Source: Lumbricus terrestris
Lineage: Eukaryota; Annelida; Clitellata; Crassiclitellata; Lumbricidae
Direction: 5' to 3'
Length of the DNA: 64,000 nt
Assembly: GCA_949752735.1 (NCBI GenBank)
Contig: OX457041.1
Location: forward strand, 29,166,900 to 29,230,899
A model generated the notes under the pieces. That model made no database searches. It was given only the letters and a program-made list of their open reading frames with translations, and had not been told where the DNA came from. Shown piece by piece: positions 11,112 through 27,914 of the stretch. The translations under genes were made by a program, and so were the position numbers. The first letter of the stretch is position 1. Each line of letters opens with the position of its first letter.

Positions 11112-14100
11112 GCAGACTATAGAGTCAACATGTCAACGTTCAACCTGATGGCAACATCATGTAAGCCAACTACTCAGCCAGAAAAGCGTCAGCCGCATCA
11201 CATGCTAACTTGCTACAGTGAGGCTGAGTCTGCCCTCCTTCCCACCCTCCCTCTCTCATGGTTGCAGCTGCTGAGCTCTGTGCCGTCGCTATTGCCATCA
11301 CCGCTGAAACAATGATCAGCGTAGCATTGTTGTTGCTGGCTCCAGACCACAACGACCAGATGGAGTTTTGTTGGTTTCAACGTCCTTTCGATGACTTGCA
11401 AACTAGTGCAGCATAAATTTCCGCTTCAAGAAGCTAAAACATTTTAGTTTGCAACGACTCTTAACAGTTACAGATGCATGGGTCAAACCCGTGTCCAGCG
11501 TTGATCATTGGTAATGTATTGTTGTCTTTGACTTTGTGGCGCTATGACAAACTGTCGCACCTACTCCGTTTGCTGATATTGGTATAATTATATGCTGGAT
11601 TCTGCTGGTTCCGATTGGAAGCTCGATAGTAATGAGCAGATCTAAATCGGACGAGAGACGATGACAACGATTTCTGACATTCGTGAGAAAAGCTGCTGCA
11701 GAATACAACGTCAGAATGGACATCATTATGGTATCAAGCGGGAGAATCATGCGTCAACAGAGAATTATCGCATAGAGGAGAAGGTGGAGGAGGAGCAGGT
11801 GGAGAAGAAAGAGAAGGAGCAGAAGAAGTGAATGACCGATTAGAAAGAGAAGCGCAAAAGACGATTCCTCTTCCCTCCTCTGTCAGATGTCGCTACGGTG
11901 TCTCCTCATTCGAACGATCTAATTGACTATGATGCCACGCCACCTGGCGATAGGAGCTCAGTGTTAGCAGACATATAATTATATTATCGCCCTTGTTTTA
12001 GGGCTTTGCTGTAGAGGCTCACGACGCCATTTTTTAACTTTTACCAGAAGTCGCATCCATTGCAGGAGCTTAGGCAATCCGGTCCGAATCATGCGGTTCG
12101 TGGCTTTCATTTGTCTCAAAACCTGCTTAATCGAGTGTCCCACGTACGAAGACATGGAGACACATTAAATCTGCAGAGTAAAAATACGGACGTGGGCATA
12201 GATCTATAGTTGCAGCGTAAGAAAGTTGTAAAAGGAAGAATAAAGTTCGAAAATTGGAAAAGAGACGTTACGAAGATGTGGAAAGTGAATAAAAACTGAA
12301 GTAAAAAGTTAATATGAAAAATCTGTGGAGATTGATCGAAGGATGGCGAATGTGTAAGAACAGTCATAGGCTACAGATTTTTGCGAAGCAATATAACTGG
12401 GTCGAAATGAAATCTCATTCCTAGGATCCGCTGTTGATGTTTCGGTGTTTTTATGCCTTACTTTTTCTTTTTCTTTTTTCTTATTTCTGACTTCTTTTTA
12501 TTCCTGTTCTTCCGCAGTCTCCCCAAATTTCATACATCGTTAGGCCTACAGCCATACAGGAAACTAAACTTAGTTTTGAATTTACTTTTGCCAATCGACT
12601 ACGATACATTGCGTTTGTACATTACGTTTCATCTTCTTATGTTTGTTTGGCCATCTTCGTACACGCGCGTTATTTGTTTCTATTCTCCGTCTTTCTTTAG
12701 ACTTATAAATATGTAATCTAATCTTAATCTATTACGATGATAACATTATATGTAATCTAATCTGTTATGATGATTACAATACATGTAGGCTAATCTAACC
12801 TTTTATTATGATAACATTGTATCGAACATAGAATAAGTCTACAAAGCACTAAAAGATGGCGCTTAAATTTAAATCGTCTTCAAACATCGTATAAAGATGA
12901 ACAAATCCGAATAAATATTTAGGTACATATTTTATAATACTGACTAAATAAATACCTGTATTAATTTATAACTTGTTAATTAATATGTAAATAAGCAGCT
13001 TTTTTATTTCTATTGTAGACTAGCCTACTTCTACGCATGAAAATGTTTTCGCGGTCCCATCTTTCCGCTGTAGTGTATGCAGCTTGATCAAAGTAGCTGT
13101 AAATGTTAACAATTAATTGTTAATTGCTAATTAACTAATAAATATGAATTAAAACTTTTGGTAAACTCTTAGATCCTGCCGTCGTGCAATGGCGGCATCA
13201 GTTGTTGTTCATGTAACACTTTATGAAAGCTTCTGCAAAATTTGTTTGTCGACTGAAATACAGAAGAAGACTGAAAAGAAGACTGAGAGGAAGAAAGATG
13301 ACTCGGAGAATTATATAAAGAAAGATCGAGAACAAACGAAGACTAGTTTATTCGTAAGCACTTAGGCCCCCTAGCGCCGAAGGGAGAACTACTCCACGAG
13401 AACTTTTTGCTTTTATTAGAAAATAAACATTTTTTGCTGGTTCTGAATCTCTTTTCAAGCGCGATTACGTTTCCGATCGGCTCTCTCGTTTACTCTGTGA
13501 TACACAGGACATAATGTTTTTCCTAGATCGATTAACTCAAACAGAGAATGGTTCTGGTTTTCGAATGACCTACTGATTGACAGCTGTGCCTGTAACCGCC
13601 TCGGTGAACATCTCCGACATATACAACGACTGTTACTTACTGACTGCTATCATGCTATGTGCCATTATACAGGCAACAATTACTACAGCTATAATAGCCG
13701 AACGTTAAAGCGACGGTCCGTTGTATAAGCCGTCTTGTCACACGGCTTGCCAGAGTAAACATGACAGTGTACATAGGCGTATACAGCATTGTTCGTGTAA
13801 AAATAAAGTTTCTCTTTCACATCCTTCTTTCTTATGTTCCACGCATTTTTAAGACGATAACAGCGGACAGCAGAATTTATTTTAGCGTAAATTTATTGTA
13901 GGCTTCTTTTTAGTAGTTTTATTGAAGTGAGATTACGTCTCTCGCGTTCAGCTATAGGCCTATATGATGGAAGGTTGCGCAGCTTGCATTTAAGGCAGAA
14001 AGTTGACATCAGTGAGATCAAGTGTTTCATCGAGTCAAATTGCGATACAAACAAATGGAAAAGAGATTTGAGTTGGATATTTAGATATTTTAGTTGGATA

Positions 14101-16470
14101 TTTAGATGTTTGACCCACTAAGTGACTAAACCAAAGTTTAAAATGTCACAACTTTTAAATTCTATGTACCGTAAGAGTTTTGTAAATTCGTTTTATTTCT
14201 GGCGCGCAGCGTATTAAGTATTCTCTTATGTATTATCTGAATAACAGAACGCAACTTTATCGTTCAAGAGATTAGATCAACGAATGATCAACTCGAGCGT
14301 GAGAATGCCGTTTATATAGCTCTAGATTGACTGTGCATGAAATCAGACCTTTGAAGCATGCATATCTGATGACGCATACTGCATGCATGATGGCATTGAC
14401 TATCGATCTTCAATTTTGAAGCTGCAACATTGCGAATCAGAGGGTTTCATGGCCCTTTAATCAGATTTCTGTCTGCAGTCTCGTTTTTTGTTGCTGATCG
14501 GTTAATAATAAAATCTGATTCCGATGCGCAATCTGACTCGTTTGTTTAAAGCGTACATGTAAATCTGCTGTAAATACCACGTTAGTTGTTCTTCTCTGTG
14601 TCTTCACAACTTTATATATATAGTCTATACATAGTCTATATATATGTATATGCCTGAGCAATACCAGCCATCTTTTATCATACAGCTCGTTAAAGTAAGT
14701 AAAGAGGCAATAACGCAAGCTGTTGTAGTACCGGTATATTGCAATGTGCAAGAGGCTGAGAAGTTACTCGAGATCTATCGAAATGAGGATAAGTTGTAGA
14801 ATGTGGAGTTTGTGGACAATGCCTTATTGCCATATCCACTGTAGATTTACTGCCGTTCGCATTGGTAGAAGCCGACTCGGTAGAGATAGGAAATCCGCTT
14901 CGTGTATGTCGGATGTTTCAACCTTATTGTGCGATATATAATACATCAGGTGCTAAGTCTAGTTCGTCCTGGGAGATCCACAACTTTTTTAGGAGTTTTT
15001 GAGCGGAATTATATATCAACCAGAGATTGCTAAGGAATTAAGGTATACTAAAGCACAACCAGCCCTTTAAAGATTAAGCCTATCCAATAAATTATGAGAC
15101 CTACCGGTACTTTTAACGGACCATTCCAGACGCATCATGAGTAGATTATGATTGATAATTCTTAGATCCGCGCGCATGCCTACATCATGAATTTCTTGAT
15201 ACCCTGCAGTAACTGCAGGTGGATCTGGTAGCGAAGAACCCACTGGAAGAAGCTTGCTATAGACTGTAGAGAGTGGCTAGTGTCAAGCACATTATTATTG
15301 CCATTCGTTTGGATAAGCTAGGTTATTGGTTCGGTTAAGTTGATGGATTGTTCTGCTTTTGTAGCTCAAGTATATGTGATTGGGGCGTTATTCTTGATCA
15401 AGAGGCATTCGTATAAAAGAAATACAATAAACGTGTAGGCTACATCAGAATAAACTCTATCCTACTTTGTTCCTGGATCTGGTTGGCGTAATTTGCTTGC
15501 CAGAGATTTTGCTGCTCAATACCTTTGGAAGTCCTCCAGCATCGTTGCTTGAAAATTGCCATTAGAGTTACCGTAGGTCTACGCAATGTAGACCTACATA
15601 AATCTCTCTCTAGTCTATTTTTTGGTTCTACGCCGTGATTTTAAAAAGTAAGCCAACTTGTTTCGCATATATCTCCAATGCCTGATAACATATCACGCTA
15701 AAATCTTCCAAATATTTGGAGAATTGGACCAAGAATATGATTCCAACATTTCATGAGATAAAGTTGAACGGATAAAAAGATATGAATCTTTCAAATTCAT
15801 ATGCCGAAATTTCAGTTTACGAGCAATTTTCTGTTAGATTCAATAAAATGTATTGCCTATTGCCTCTCGGGAAACTAATTACCATCGTACTCTGTGTCTT
15901 CCTGGTTAGGTATGGCGCTACAGAAAACGCCCAACGTTACCCGAACCACAAATAAAGCAACAATGATAGTGACGAATTATGACGTCATCAAGACAGTTGA
16001 CATGGTTGTTCGCAAAACACTTATTCGTCTAAACTTTCATAAATATTGCGAAAATTCAACTGTTTCCGAAACAGAGTTCGATTTATAAATCTTTTCCACT
16101 TCAATAAATAGCTCGTGACTCAGAAGATCGTATTTCTTAAAGGCTGCCAACTCATGACTTGACAAAGTAAATAGTTTTTTAAGTTTATCGTCTTTATTAG
16201 CACCCTTTAAAATTTCGCCGATAGCCGCAAAGGCCACGTGATGGTCGCCATTGGCAACGTATTGTTTTTTAAGTGAATAAATTTTTATTATGTTGGGCGT
16301 CGCTTTATTAGTGCGGGAGGAAAGTCATTCCAAACCTCAGCAAACGCCCGACATTGAGCAGAAGCAGTCCTGGAAAAAAGATGAAGACGAACAGTAGAAC
16401 GCAGGTGAGTTAGATGAAGATGCAGATGACAACTTTTTGCATATAAATTATATCGTTTCAGAGGCATTTA
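11112..16470. other. Long intergenic stretch, no gene recognised
   Basis: The 3' side of the receptor gene begins here. AATAAA signals at 12,239 and 12,288 are possible but distant polyadenylation sites. Open frames up to ~104 codons were inspected (for example minus 14,461-14,751, plus 14,744-14,941, minus 16,037-16,237) and none resembles a known protein. A T-rich tract lies near 12,462-12,500. Confidence 0.5.
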
Positions 16471-16479
16471 GGTGCATAT

Positions 16480-19014
16480 CGTTTTCGATCTTAGATGTTT
16501 TCTTTCGTTGCTATTGTCATTCTTTGTCGTTTTCGTGGCTACTTAAAATCTTTATTTGTCGTTTTCGTACTCATTCAGTTACTTTCCTAGTCGCCATCGT
16601 TCTTGGTAGGTTCTTTATTAGTCGCTTTTCGTTCGTCGTCGTTTTCGTTCCTAGTTATGTTCTTTCTCAGTCGCTTTCATTTGTCGTTCTTTTTGCTCCT
16701 ACGTCGTTTTCGTTCTTAGTTATGTTCTGTCTTACTCATTTTTGTTCTTAGCAGTTATAGTTCTTATTAGTTTTCGTTCTTAGTTATGTTCTTAAATGGT
16801 ACATTTTATTCTTTGTCGTTTTCGATCAGACTTGTTTTCGTTTTTATTTAGTTTCCTTCTTGGTAGGTTTCGTTCTTTGTCGTTTTCGTTCTTAGTTGTG
16901 CTCTTTCTTAGTTATGCTCTTTCTTAGTCACTTTCGTTTGTTGTCCATTTGTTCTTAGTTCCTTTTTGTTCTTAGTTATGTTCTTTCTTAGTGGGCTTCG
17001 TTCTCAGTCGGTTTCGTTCGTAGTTAGGTTCCTTCTTGGTAGGTTTCGTTCTTTGTCGTTTTCGTTCTTAGTTGTGCTCTTTCTTAGTTATGCTCCTTCT
17101 TAGTCGCTTTCGTTTGTTGTCCTTTTGTTCTTAGTTCGTTTTTGTTCTTAGTTATGTTCTTTCTTAGTGGGCTTCGTTCTCAGTCGGTTTCGTTCGTAGT
17201 TACGATTTTTAATATTCGTTTTAGTTCTGACTTGTTTTGTTCTTAGTTAAGTTCTTATCTAGTGGTGTTTGCTTTCAGTCGTTTTCGTTCTTACTCGATT
17301 TTGTTCCTAGTCTTGCTCTTTCTTAATGATTTTTGTTATAGTCATTTCCATTTCTAGTTGTGTTATTTCTTTGTCAATTTATGTCCTTAGCCGTTGTCAT
17401 TCTTATTTCGTTTTCGTTCTAATCTTTGTTCTTTCTGAATTGCTTTCGTTTCCTGACGTTCTCGTTAGTTCTTTTTTGCTTTTAGTTATGTTCTTTCTTA
17501 GTGGTTTTGCTCTTAATCGCTTTCGTTCTCAGTTATGTACTTTCTTGGTCATCTTTGTTCTTAGCTGCTTTTGTTCTTACTCGTTTTCGTTCTGAGTTGT
17601 GTTGTTTAGTAGTCGTCACTGTTCTTTATTGCTTTAATTCTGACTTGTTTTCGATCTTAGCTAAGTTTTTTCTTCCTGGGTTTTGTTCTTAGTCATTTTT
17701 GTTCTTAGTTATGACCTTTAATAGCCCTTTCTGTTTTTGATCGTTTTGGTTTCTAGTTGTGTTCTTTTTTAGTCATTTTAATTATGTTTCTTTTAATCGC
17801 TTTCTTTCGTTGTTGTCTTCATTCTTAGTGATGCTCTTTCCTAATCGTTTCGTTCTTAGTCGTTTTTGTTCTTACTCGATTTTGATCTTAATTATGTTCT
17901 TTCTTTGTGATTTTGTTCTTAGGCGCTTTCGTTGTTACACGCTTTTATTCTTGGTTATATTCGTTATTAGTACTTTCTTGTTCTTCATCGTTTTCGTTCT
18001 TAGTTCGTTTCCATTCTAAGCTATGTTTATTCATAACTTTCGTTTCTTGTCGTTTTTGTTTTTAGATCGTTTTTGTTCTTAGTTATGTACTCTCTTAGTC
18101 ATTTTTGTTCTTAGCTCTGTTCGTTCTTACTCGTTTTTGATCTCAGTTATGTTCTTTAGCAGTCGTTTTTGTTCTTCATCGTTTTTGTTCTGATTTGCCT
18201 TCGTTCTTAGCTATGTTCTTCCTTTGTGGTTTTTGGCCTCAGTCGTTTCCGTTCTTAGTTATGTTCTTTTCTAGTATTTTTTGTTCTTATGTGTTTTCGT
18301 TCTTAGTCATGTTCTTTCTTAGTTGTTTTCGTTCCTATTTTTCGCTTTCGTAGCCATTTTGCTTTCAGCCGCTTTCGTGGTTAATCGTTTTCGTTCTTGG
18401 TAAGTTGGTTATGTTCCTTTTTATTCTTTTTGTTCTTTGTCGTTATGGTTCTGACTTATTTTCGTTCCTAGTTAGGTACTTTCTTAGTGGCTTGTGTACT
18501 TTGTCGTTTTCGTTTTTAGTTATATTCATTCTTAGTCGCTTTCGTTCGTCGTAGTTTTCGTTCTTAGATATGTTCGTTCTTAGTCATTTTTGTTCTTTGA
18601 CGATCTTGTGGTTTATTTTATTCCTTTGATGTCGCTTAGTTCTTGTTCGCTCTTTATCTTATTCGTCTTCGTTCTTAGTTTTATTCTTTATTTGTCGCTT
18701 TCATTCGTTGTCATTTGCGTTCTTAGTTTGTTTTCGTTCAGATTTATGTTCTTTCATATTCGCTGTCATTTGTTGTCGTTTTCGTTCTTAGTTCGCTTAT
18801 GTTCTTGGTTGTAATCTTTCTTAGTCGTTTCCGTTCTTTATCGTTATAGTTCTTACGTGTTTCTTTCTTAGTTATGTTCTTTCTTAGTCGTTTTTCGTTC
18901 TTCGTCGTTTTAATTTTAAATTACGTTCTTTCTTAGTCGTTTTCGCTCTTGTTCGTTTTCGTTCTTATTTATATTCATTCTTAGTGGTTTTCGTGTTTTG
19001 TCGTTTTCGTTCTT
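16480..19014 (+). repeat. 2.5-kb degenerate minisatellite with a 16-bp period
   Basis: The plus strand is built from 16-mers such as TTCTTAGTCGTTTTCG and TTCTTAGTTATGTTCT, about 160 diverged copies. A larger duplication is also visible: the stretch beginning CCTTCTTGGTAGGTTTCG recurs 176 bp later (near 16,855 and 17,030), exactly eleven periods. The strand is strongly biased to T, with few A. The many short Phe/Leu/Ser/Val-rich frames here are artefacts of the array. Confidence 0.95.
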
Positions 19015-19812
19015 AAGACAAAAAGTAAACTGTAATTAGGTGAATTCCAGAAAGTCATTTCACAACTTGCAGAATGTAAAAATTTAGAATTGCTGTGTTT
19101 GGGCATATGATAATTTAAGCAAAACCTTATAGGCCTATGCCTAGATGAAGACCGCAGCATTGACCGAAATCGTCGCAATCTGAATATCAAGAAGTTGGCT
19201 GTTAGAATCTTCTACCCGTCACCTGAATAGAAACTAGTTTCTATTTTTAATTTTCAGTTCACGTGTCGAATTTTTAGTGCAAAAAATTGGTTTGTATTAT
19301 GTCATGCATTGTGAACTTCACGTTTTAGTTAGGATTGATATGCTGTCTATACTGCGTTTAGAAACTAATCATTTTTTTGTCTTCAACATTTACCCTCTAA
19401 TAATCCTGCCCCGTTAGTTGCAAAACGTATACGCCTTCCATCACCGACAGTGAGCTGGTGACAAGAAGTCATTGGCATGCAAGGACGACCATTGAATGTA
19501 AATCCAAGGATCGCTGGATGTTATACGTTGTATGCATTGTATAGCCTACATTGTATAGTATATCTGAGGCTAATTAGATTCATCGATTGATTGCTGGTTG
19601 CTGCAGCAGATACCAAGCGATGCTAGACTCTCTGTAGACTGTATGTTCCAGACAGATGGTCCAGCAACAGCGATGCTTCTTCAGACTTAGCATCAAGTTC
19701 TTGTCGGTGAAATATATCAGATCGGTGAAGATTTGTCGAACAATGGCGCCGGGTGTTGAATGAAGAAAGAGAGGCGTCGATAATAATGAGTCTAACGTTG
19801 CTGTTGTTGTCA
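19015..19812. other. Intergenic, no gene recognised
   Basis: Sequence between the minisatellite and the (GAT)n array. No coding potential or structured RNA was recognised. Contains TAGGCCTA near 19,130 and TAGCCTA near 19,545. Confidence 0.5.
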
Positions 19813-23113
<3,301 letters not shown>

Positions 23114-24300
23114 ACACTTCTAGGACTACATCTAGCACCGATAAATGTCTAACTTTAGATCTTCGGGCGCAACTCTTCATTTCTGTAACACCGAGTCTTA
23201 GGTGTCAGGACAATATCCCTGTGTGCGTAGGTTGAGCGCATTCGATGGTATACTCATGAACTAAGTACATGTACTTCAACGGATAGTTTTAGACTTTTAG
23301 TCTCGTTTCATCAGATTTACATAGGCAATATCATATACAAATATATATTTATAAACTTAAAGCGCATAAAGAATTCAGCTTTTGGGTCTCGAAGAAAAGA
23401 CAGATAGGCTACATATATAGGCTACATAGTAAGCCTAACAATTCGAAAAATGTAGTTTCTGTTTCGGAAAATCAATGTAGGCTATAGGCCTAACATTCGC
23501 GACTGGTATCATTAGAAGAATCTGAATTTACTGAGCCGCGAATTCCAGAGCAGGAATTGAACATGCAACAGAGCAAATTCTAAGACCCAACAGTCGGTGG
23601 ACCTGGTGAAATGGTTTTATCGTAGATCCCAGACGACATGAGCCGATTATGCGCCATGGCAGCATCTATATCTATAGGTCGCCCTAAGCCATATCCGGAT
23701 ATGGTCTCGTTTCAGCAGTCATGACGTACAAACAAGCAAGCAGTCGTTAGCACTTAGGTGCATACTCATATACTGAGCTCTTTATCTTTCGACGGGATTT
23801 CGCTGTGCTGTAGCCCATGCACAATTGCACAAAACCTATCATGCCTATCTATCTGCAGGCGACGAAACAGTTTCGCCAGCCAGCTTATAACCGTCATCCA
23901 TCAATCTCATCGAAGGCTGAGTTGGTGGAGAGGTGAGATTTGCGGATCTGTCAATCAGGGAATCACTGAGTCATCCGTTCAACGGATAGCCTAAAGGCTC
24001 CTTCGAGGCGCCGTCGAAAAGCTAAGCCTGTATACCTATCGCCAGAATCTCCGATCGACGACCAATGCGTTTTATCCCGTCACTTTCAGGATGTCATTCG
24101 ATCGTTTCCTTCTCTTATTAATTAGCTTAAAAGTCTCGTTTCGTGCTTTGACGATCAGTGACGACTGTGACGCCATAAAAAGAACTCTTATTTGGCTTGC
24201 GCCTCATAAATTGAACTTCTTCTGTTCACCACGTGACGCTGATGCACTTTAGCACCATTAGTAAAGAATAAGCTTACTATAGCCTACCAGTATATATATA
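23114..24300. other. Intergenic, no gene recognised
   Basis: No supported ORF. Contains several TAGGCTA/TAGGCCTA motifs between 23,400 and 23,495 and a short (TA)n at 24,289-24,302. Confidence 0.5.
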
Positions 24301-24305
24301 TATAA

Positions 24306-25173
24306 TAGATGTATTTTAAACACTACTCCACTGTGGTACCCAACGTTGACCGCTGAATTTGGGTTTTCGCCAACCCTCTATCCCACCCAGTGGCGTAGCC
24401 AGGAATTTTTTATGGGGGGGGGGGTTATGGCCGGAAACCCTGTTTTTTGCTATTTTTTCTTACTTAAATGGAAAAATAACCTTAAAAAACCTTTTCCCGG
24501 AGCCAATGGGGGGGTTTAACCCCCGAAACCCCCCTTTGCCTACGCCACTGATCCCACCCCGCTTCCTCAAAAAGCCAAACGTAACCCGCCCCTGCGGGGC
24601 GCTACGGAAATTATTACTGGGCTTGTATGACGTCATTCAGGCTGTAGACACCTTTACTAAAGCTCGATAGCCTACTGCTTACCAAAGCGTGAGCTATGAA
24701 ATCTGTCTTAAAACGCTTCTGTCTTAAAACGCTAATAACTCGAGTTCTAAAGTGAAATTTAGGGTTTTAAACACTACTCCACTCTGGTATCCATCGTTGA
24801 CTGCTAAATTTTGGGTTTTCGCCAACCCTCCATCCCACCTCGTTTCCCAAAAAAGCCAAACTTGACCCACCCCGGCGGGGCGCTACGGAAATTATTACTG
24901 GGCGGGTATGACGTCGCGCGGTGTAGACTCTTGACTAAAGCGCTAGCGTATCAATTACTGATGAAATCTGTCTTAAAACGCTAATAACCTTTGTTTTAAA
25001 CTGAATTAAAACCTGAAAATAGTTGCGATGACCTTATAATTTGGGAAGAATCGATTGCAATTTTTTTTAAACCGACGCTGTTTCATTTCCGAGCCTATTC
25101 TGCAGGGGAGAGTCAAAAGCGTACAAACAAATAAACAAACATATGGAAAGTGTTTCGGAATTATAATATAGAT
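24306..25173. repeat. Dispersed dimeric repeat, copy B, interrupted by a MITE
   Basis: Same order of blocks and same right end (ACAAACATATGG then TTATAATATAGATA) as the copy at 5725-6447. The left CCCGGCGTTGCCCGGG segment is missing. The first monomer is split by a 163-bp MITE at 24,388. It also contains a short tandem duplication of GTCTTAAAACGCTTCT and a GCCTA micro-insertion at 24,670. Confidence 0.85.
24388..24550. mobile_element. hAT-type MITE (163 bp) with an 8-bp target duplication
   Basis: Ends are inverted repeats beginning CAGTGGCGTAG. The flanks are a perfect 8-bp direct repeat, ATCCCACC (24,380-24,387 and 24,551-24,558), the hAT superfamily hallmark. The intact paralogous site in the copy at 5725-6447 confirms the insertion. 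No coding capacity. Confidence 0.92.
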
Positions 25174-25310
25174 ATATATTGATAGCGATACTTTTATTTC
25201 GGTACTCATTCTACAATGTAACCAGTAATGTCGTTGAAGTAGTGCTATACTAATATGACATTGCTGGCAACAATGCAGAATGAGTAGCCTACTGAAGTAG
25301 GCAGCTGTCA

Positions 25311-25612
25311 AGTCATTAATTTATTGTCATTATGGTCAGGTCATTAATTTTATGGTCATTATGGTCAAGTCATTAATTTATTGCCATTATGGTCAAGTCA
25401 TTAATTTATGGTCATTATGGTCAAGTCATTAATTTATGGTCATTATGGTCACGTCATTAATTTATGGTCATTATGGTCAAGTCATTAATTTATTGTCATT
25501 ATGGCCAAGTCATTAATTTATGGTCATTATGGTCAAGTCATTAATTTATGGTTATTATGGTCAGTCATTAATTTATGGTCATTATGGTCAAGTCATTAAT
25601 TTATGGTAATTA
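25311..25612. repeat. 28-bp tandem repeat, about 11 copies
   Basis: Unit of the form GTCATTAATTTATGGTCAT followed by TATGGTCAA, with few variants (TTATTG for TTATGG, one GTTATT, occasional 1-bp indels). Confidence 0.96.
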
Positions 25613-26833
25613 GGGTCGAAGTCTATAATAAGACAATGTTCCAGAGTCAATGTCCAGATCCCAAAGGAATTCTTTTAACTGAATTCGGATTCGACTATAA
25701 TTATAATTATAGGCATCGGCAAAGAATTGAGAATGTTATTTTGACTTCGACAATCGATTGGTCGTAAAAACTTAATGGTAAGACACAACTCACGAGTCAT
25801 TAGTCAATTAATTATTCAGAGAGAATCTCGGTACGAAGAACAAGATAATTATAGGCCTACAGCAAGCAGCAGTTACTGTTGCGGGAGACCAAAGAGCGCA
25901 GTAGGCTGTTAGACCTATAATAGGGATTGTAACTTGAAGCAAATAATAGTCAAGTTCACTACACTGATACCCGGTAATGTAAAGGATCATCTTCCGAGTT
26001 CAAATGTAGAATAATCTTATTGTAGTGTAATTGGGTGCAAAAACTGCAATAGAAGGAGTTTCACATTTAGCACAAGATATAATATCTTCAGTTCCTTCTA
26101 AATCTATAGCGCATCATTACCGTCGTTAACGTTGGCTATAATGTGTACACCGACCGCCGTACACTGTCGCTGGGAATATGAGACGGTGAAGAAGAAGACG
26201 AGGACTTGCCAAGAGGGCCCTCCTATATGCCGAGGCTAAGAAATTGAAGTCGCTACCATTTAACAACCATGGCTGCCTCAGAGATAGCATAAGCTTCATC
26301 TTCTTCTATACCTTCGAAAAAGTATAACAGGATGCAACGCAACGAGTTCAGTACATCATAGGGTATTAATTTAACGCTGTGTTAGTTAGCCTATAAATTA
26401 TTCAAAACCATGGTCTGCGATGATTATTCTATGCATGTGTAAATCAGTCTATAGCGCCATAATTATGCAGCACTCTGCAAACGCCAGAACCTGAGCCGTA
26501 AATCGAATTTCCGTCTGAGATCAGTTGTCAGTTCGTCAGGAATCGATTCCCCTTCCCCCATCCGCAAAGACCGATCACACGATTACACGGAGGATAAGAC
26601 GAACCCGATAAAGCGATGGTTGCAACTTGCAGTGTGGATCATCGAAGTTGACAATATTATGTTTATATATAGATCGTTGTTTGCGAGCGGAAGGGCTGAC
26701 AGGAAGTTTCACTCACGTCTTTCGATATTTTTGGAGACTTCCGGTTTGCCGCTGAGAAGTCGACTTTGCCGAAGAGGGTTTGGATTACGCCCCTCTGGCT
26801 TGTTGAAAAGTGTTGTCGGGTGTCAGAGAATGA
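25613..26833. other. Intergenic, no gene recognised
   Basis: No open frame of interest. No RNA gene or element boundary was recognised. Confidence 0.5.
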
Positions 26834-27151
26834 CAAGGCCGTAGCCAGGATTTTATTTCGGGGGGGTGTTTACCAACTTTTTCGGACCTTTCTTTAATTG
26901 TCGAAATTTCTGATGATTTTTTAGTCACCACATGCTTTTCGTAGGATTTGTCGAACGAAAACCGTTCACCGCAGCATAAAATATCTAATTTCATCATGCT
27001 TCTTTCTTCTGCGTGTTCTCGGCGGCGAATACATTGCGCACTGTACGGTAGTTCATACATTATGTGCTAGTACAAATGCATTATATTATTTTTACATTTT
27101 TCATTTCGGGGGGTGGTCAAACACCCAAAACACCCCCTAGCTACGGCCTTG
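26834..27151. mobile_element. hAT-like MITE (318 bp)
   Basis: Inverted ends CAAGGCCGTAGC(C/T)AGG, with G-rich then C-rich subterminal tracts (ATTTCGGGGGG and CACCCCCTAG). Flanks GAGAATGA (26,826-26,833) and GAGAATAA (27,152-27,159) form an 8-bp target duplication with one mismatch. Non-coding. It sits 88 bp from the outer LTR of the adjacent array. Confidence 0.8.
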
Positions 27152-27914
27152 GAGAATAATCTATAATTTCTATATATTTGTCCCATTTGTCGTCCAAGTT
27201 TTTTTCTCTTGTTATAGCGATGTCTATTGAGACGAGAGTTGTCGCGAAGTCCCCCGTTCGTCCGAAAGTAACCTGTACTTCCGGCCTCAAGGGTGACTCG
27301 CCTCGCCGTAGAGCCCTAGGGTCCATCCCATGAATTAGGCCACCGGTCAATGCTGGGTCCAAAATCCGTTCGGTCTCATAAGACCGATTTCCCCTATGAT
27401 CATATTCATGATAGTTAACGCGGGGCTGTGTAGCTAATCGTTGACTCCGTCTGAGTCCGCTCGTGTCCGCATTCCATGATACCAGGCTATGGCTCGAGTG
27501 TATAGGCGGGACGACTGAATTAGTCGTAACTACAGACCTACTGTAGCCAGGGTTCGTTGTGGACTCTACAGCGAGTTGTCCTTCAAGTGTATCAAGGCGA
27601 CACATAATTTCCCCTACTTGAGATCTTACTTCGCCGGCTTGTGACCTCATTTCCCCATGAAGGGCACCTACTTGTGATTCAATCTGTCCATGAAGTGCAC
27701 CGACTTGTGATCTCACTTCACCCACCCGTGATTCAATCTGTCCATGAAGTGCACCGACTTGTGATCCAATCTTGGAGAACTTATTATCCATCCGGTCCAT
27801 CATCAACTCAAGGATCGAACTGACTCGTGACCTATCAGAGGCACGTGACCTTCTACCGTCGTCTTCGTTCGGGAGCTCCATAAGTGCCGGAGATATCGGT
27901 CGACTAACGCTCAT
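27141..27914 (-). pseudogene. LTR-encoded coiled-coil ORF, 3' LTR copy running into flanking DNA
   Basis: Same protein as in the other two LTRs, from ATG 27,914 to the LTR edge at 27,240. It then runs about 33 codons into host sequence before a stop at 27,141, giving 257 codons in all. The tail after GDFAT is not element-derived. The copy has a Leu in place of Arg near residue 13 and a Ser in place of Asn in the LRR(N/S)QR stretch. It is not linked to the Gag ORF, so it is probably non-functional. Confidence 0.8.

Noticed and set aside
24960..25000. CTGATGA followed by AAA-rich sequence as a hammerhead ribozyme core
   Set aside because: The conserved GAAA after stem II and the pairing arms are not present, and the paralogous monomers do not preserve CTGATGA.
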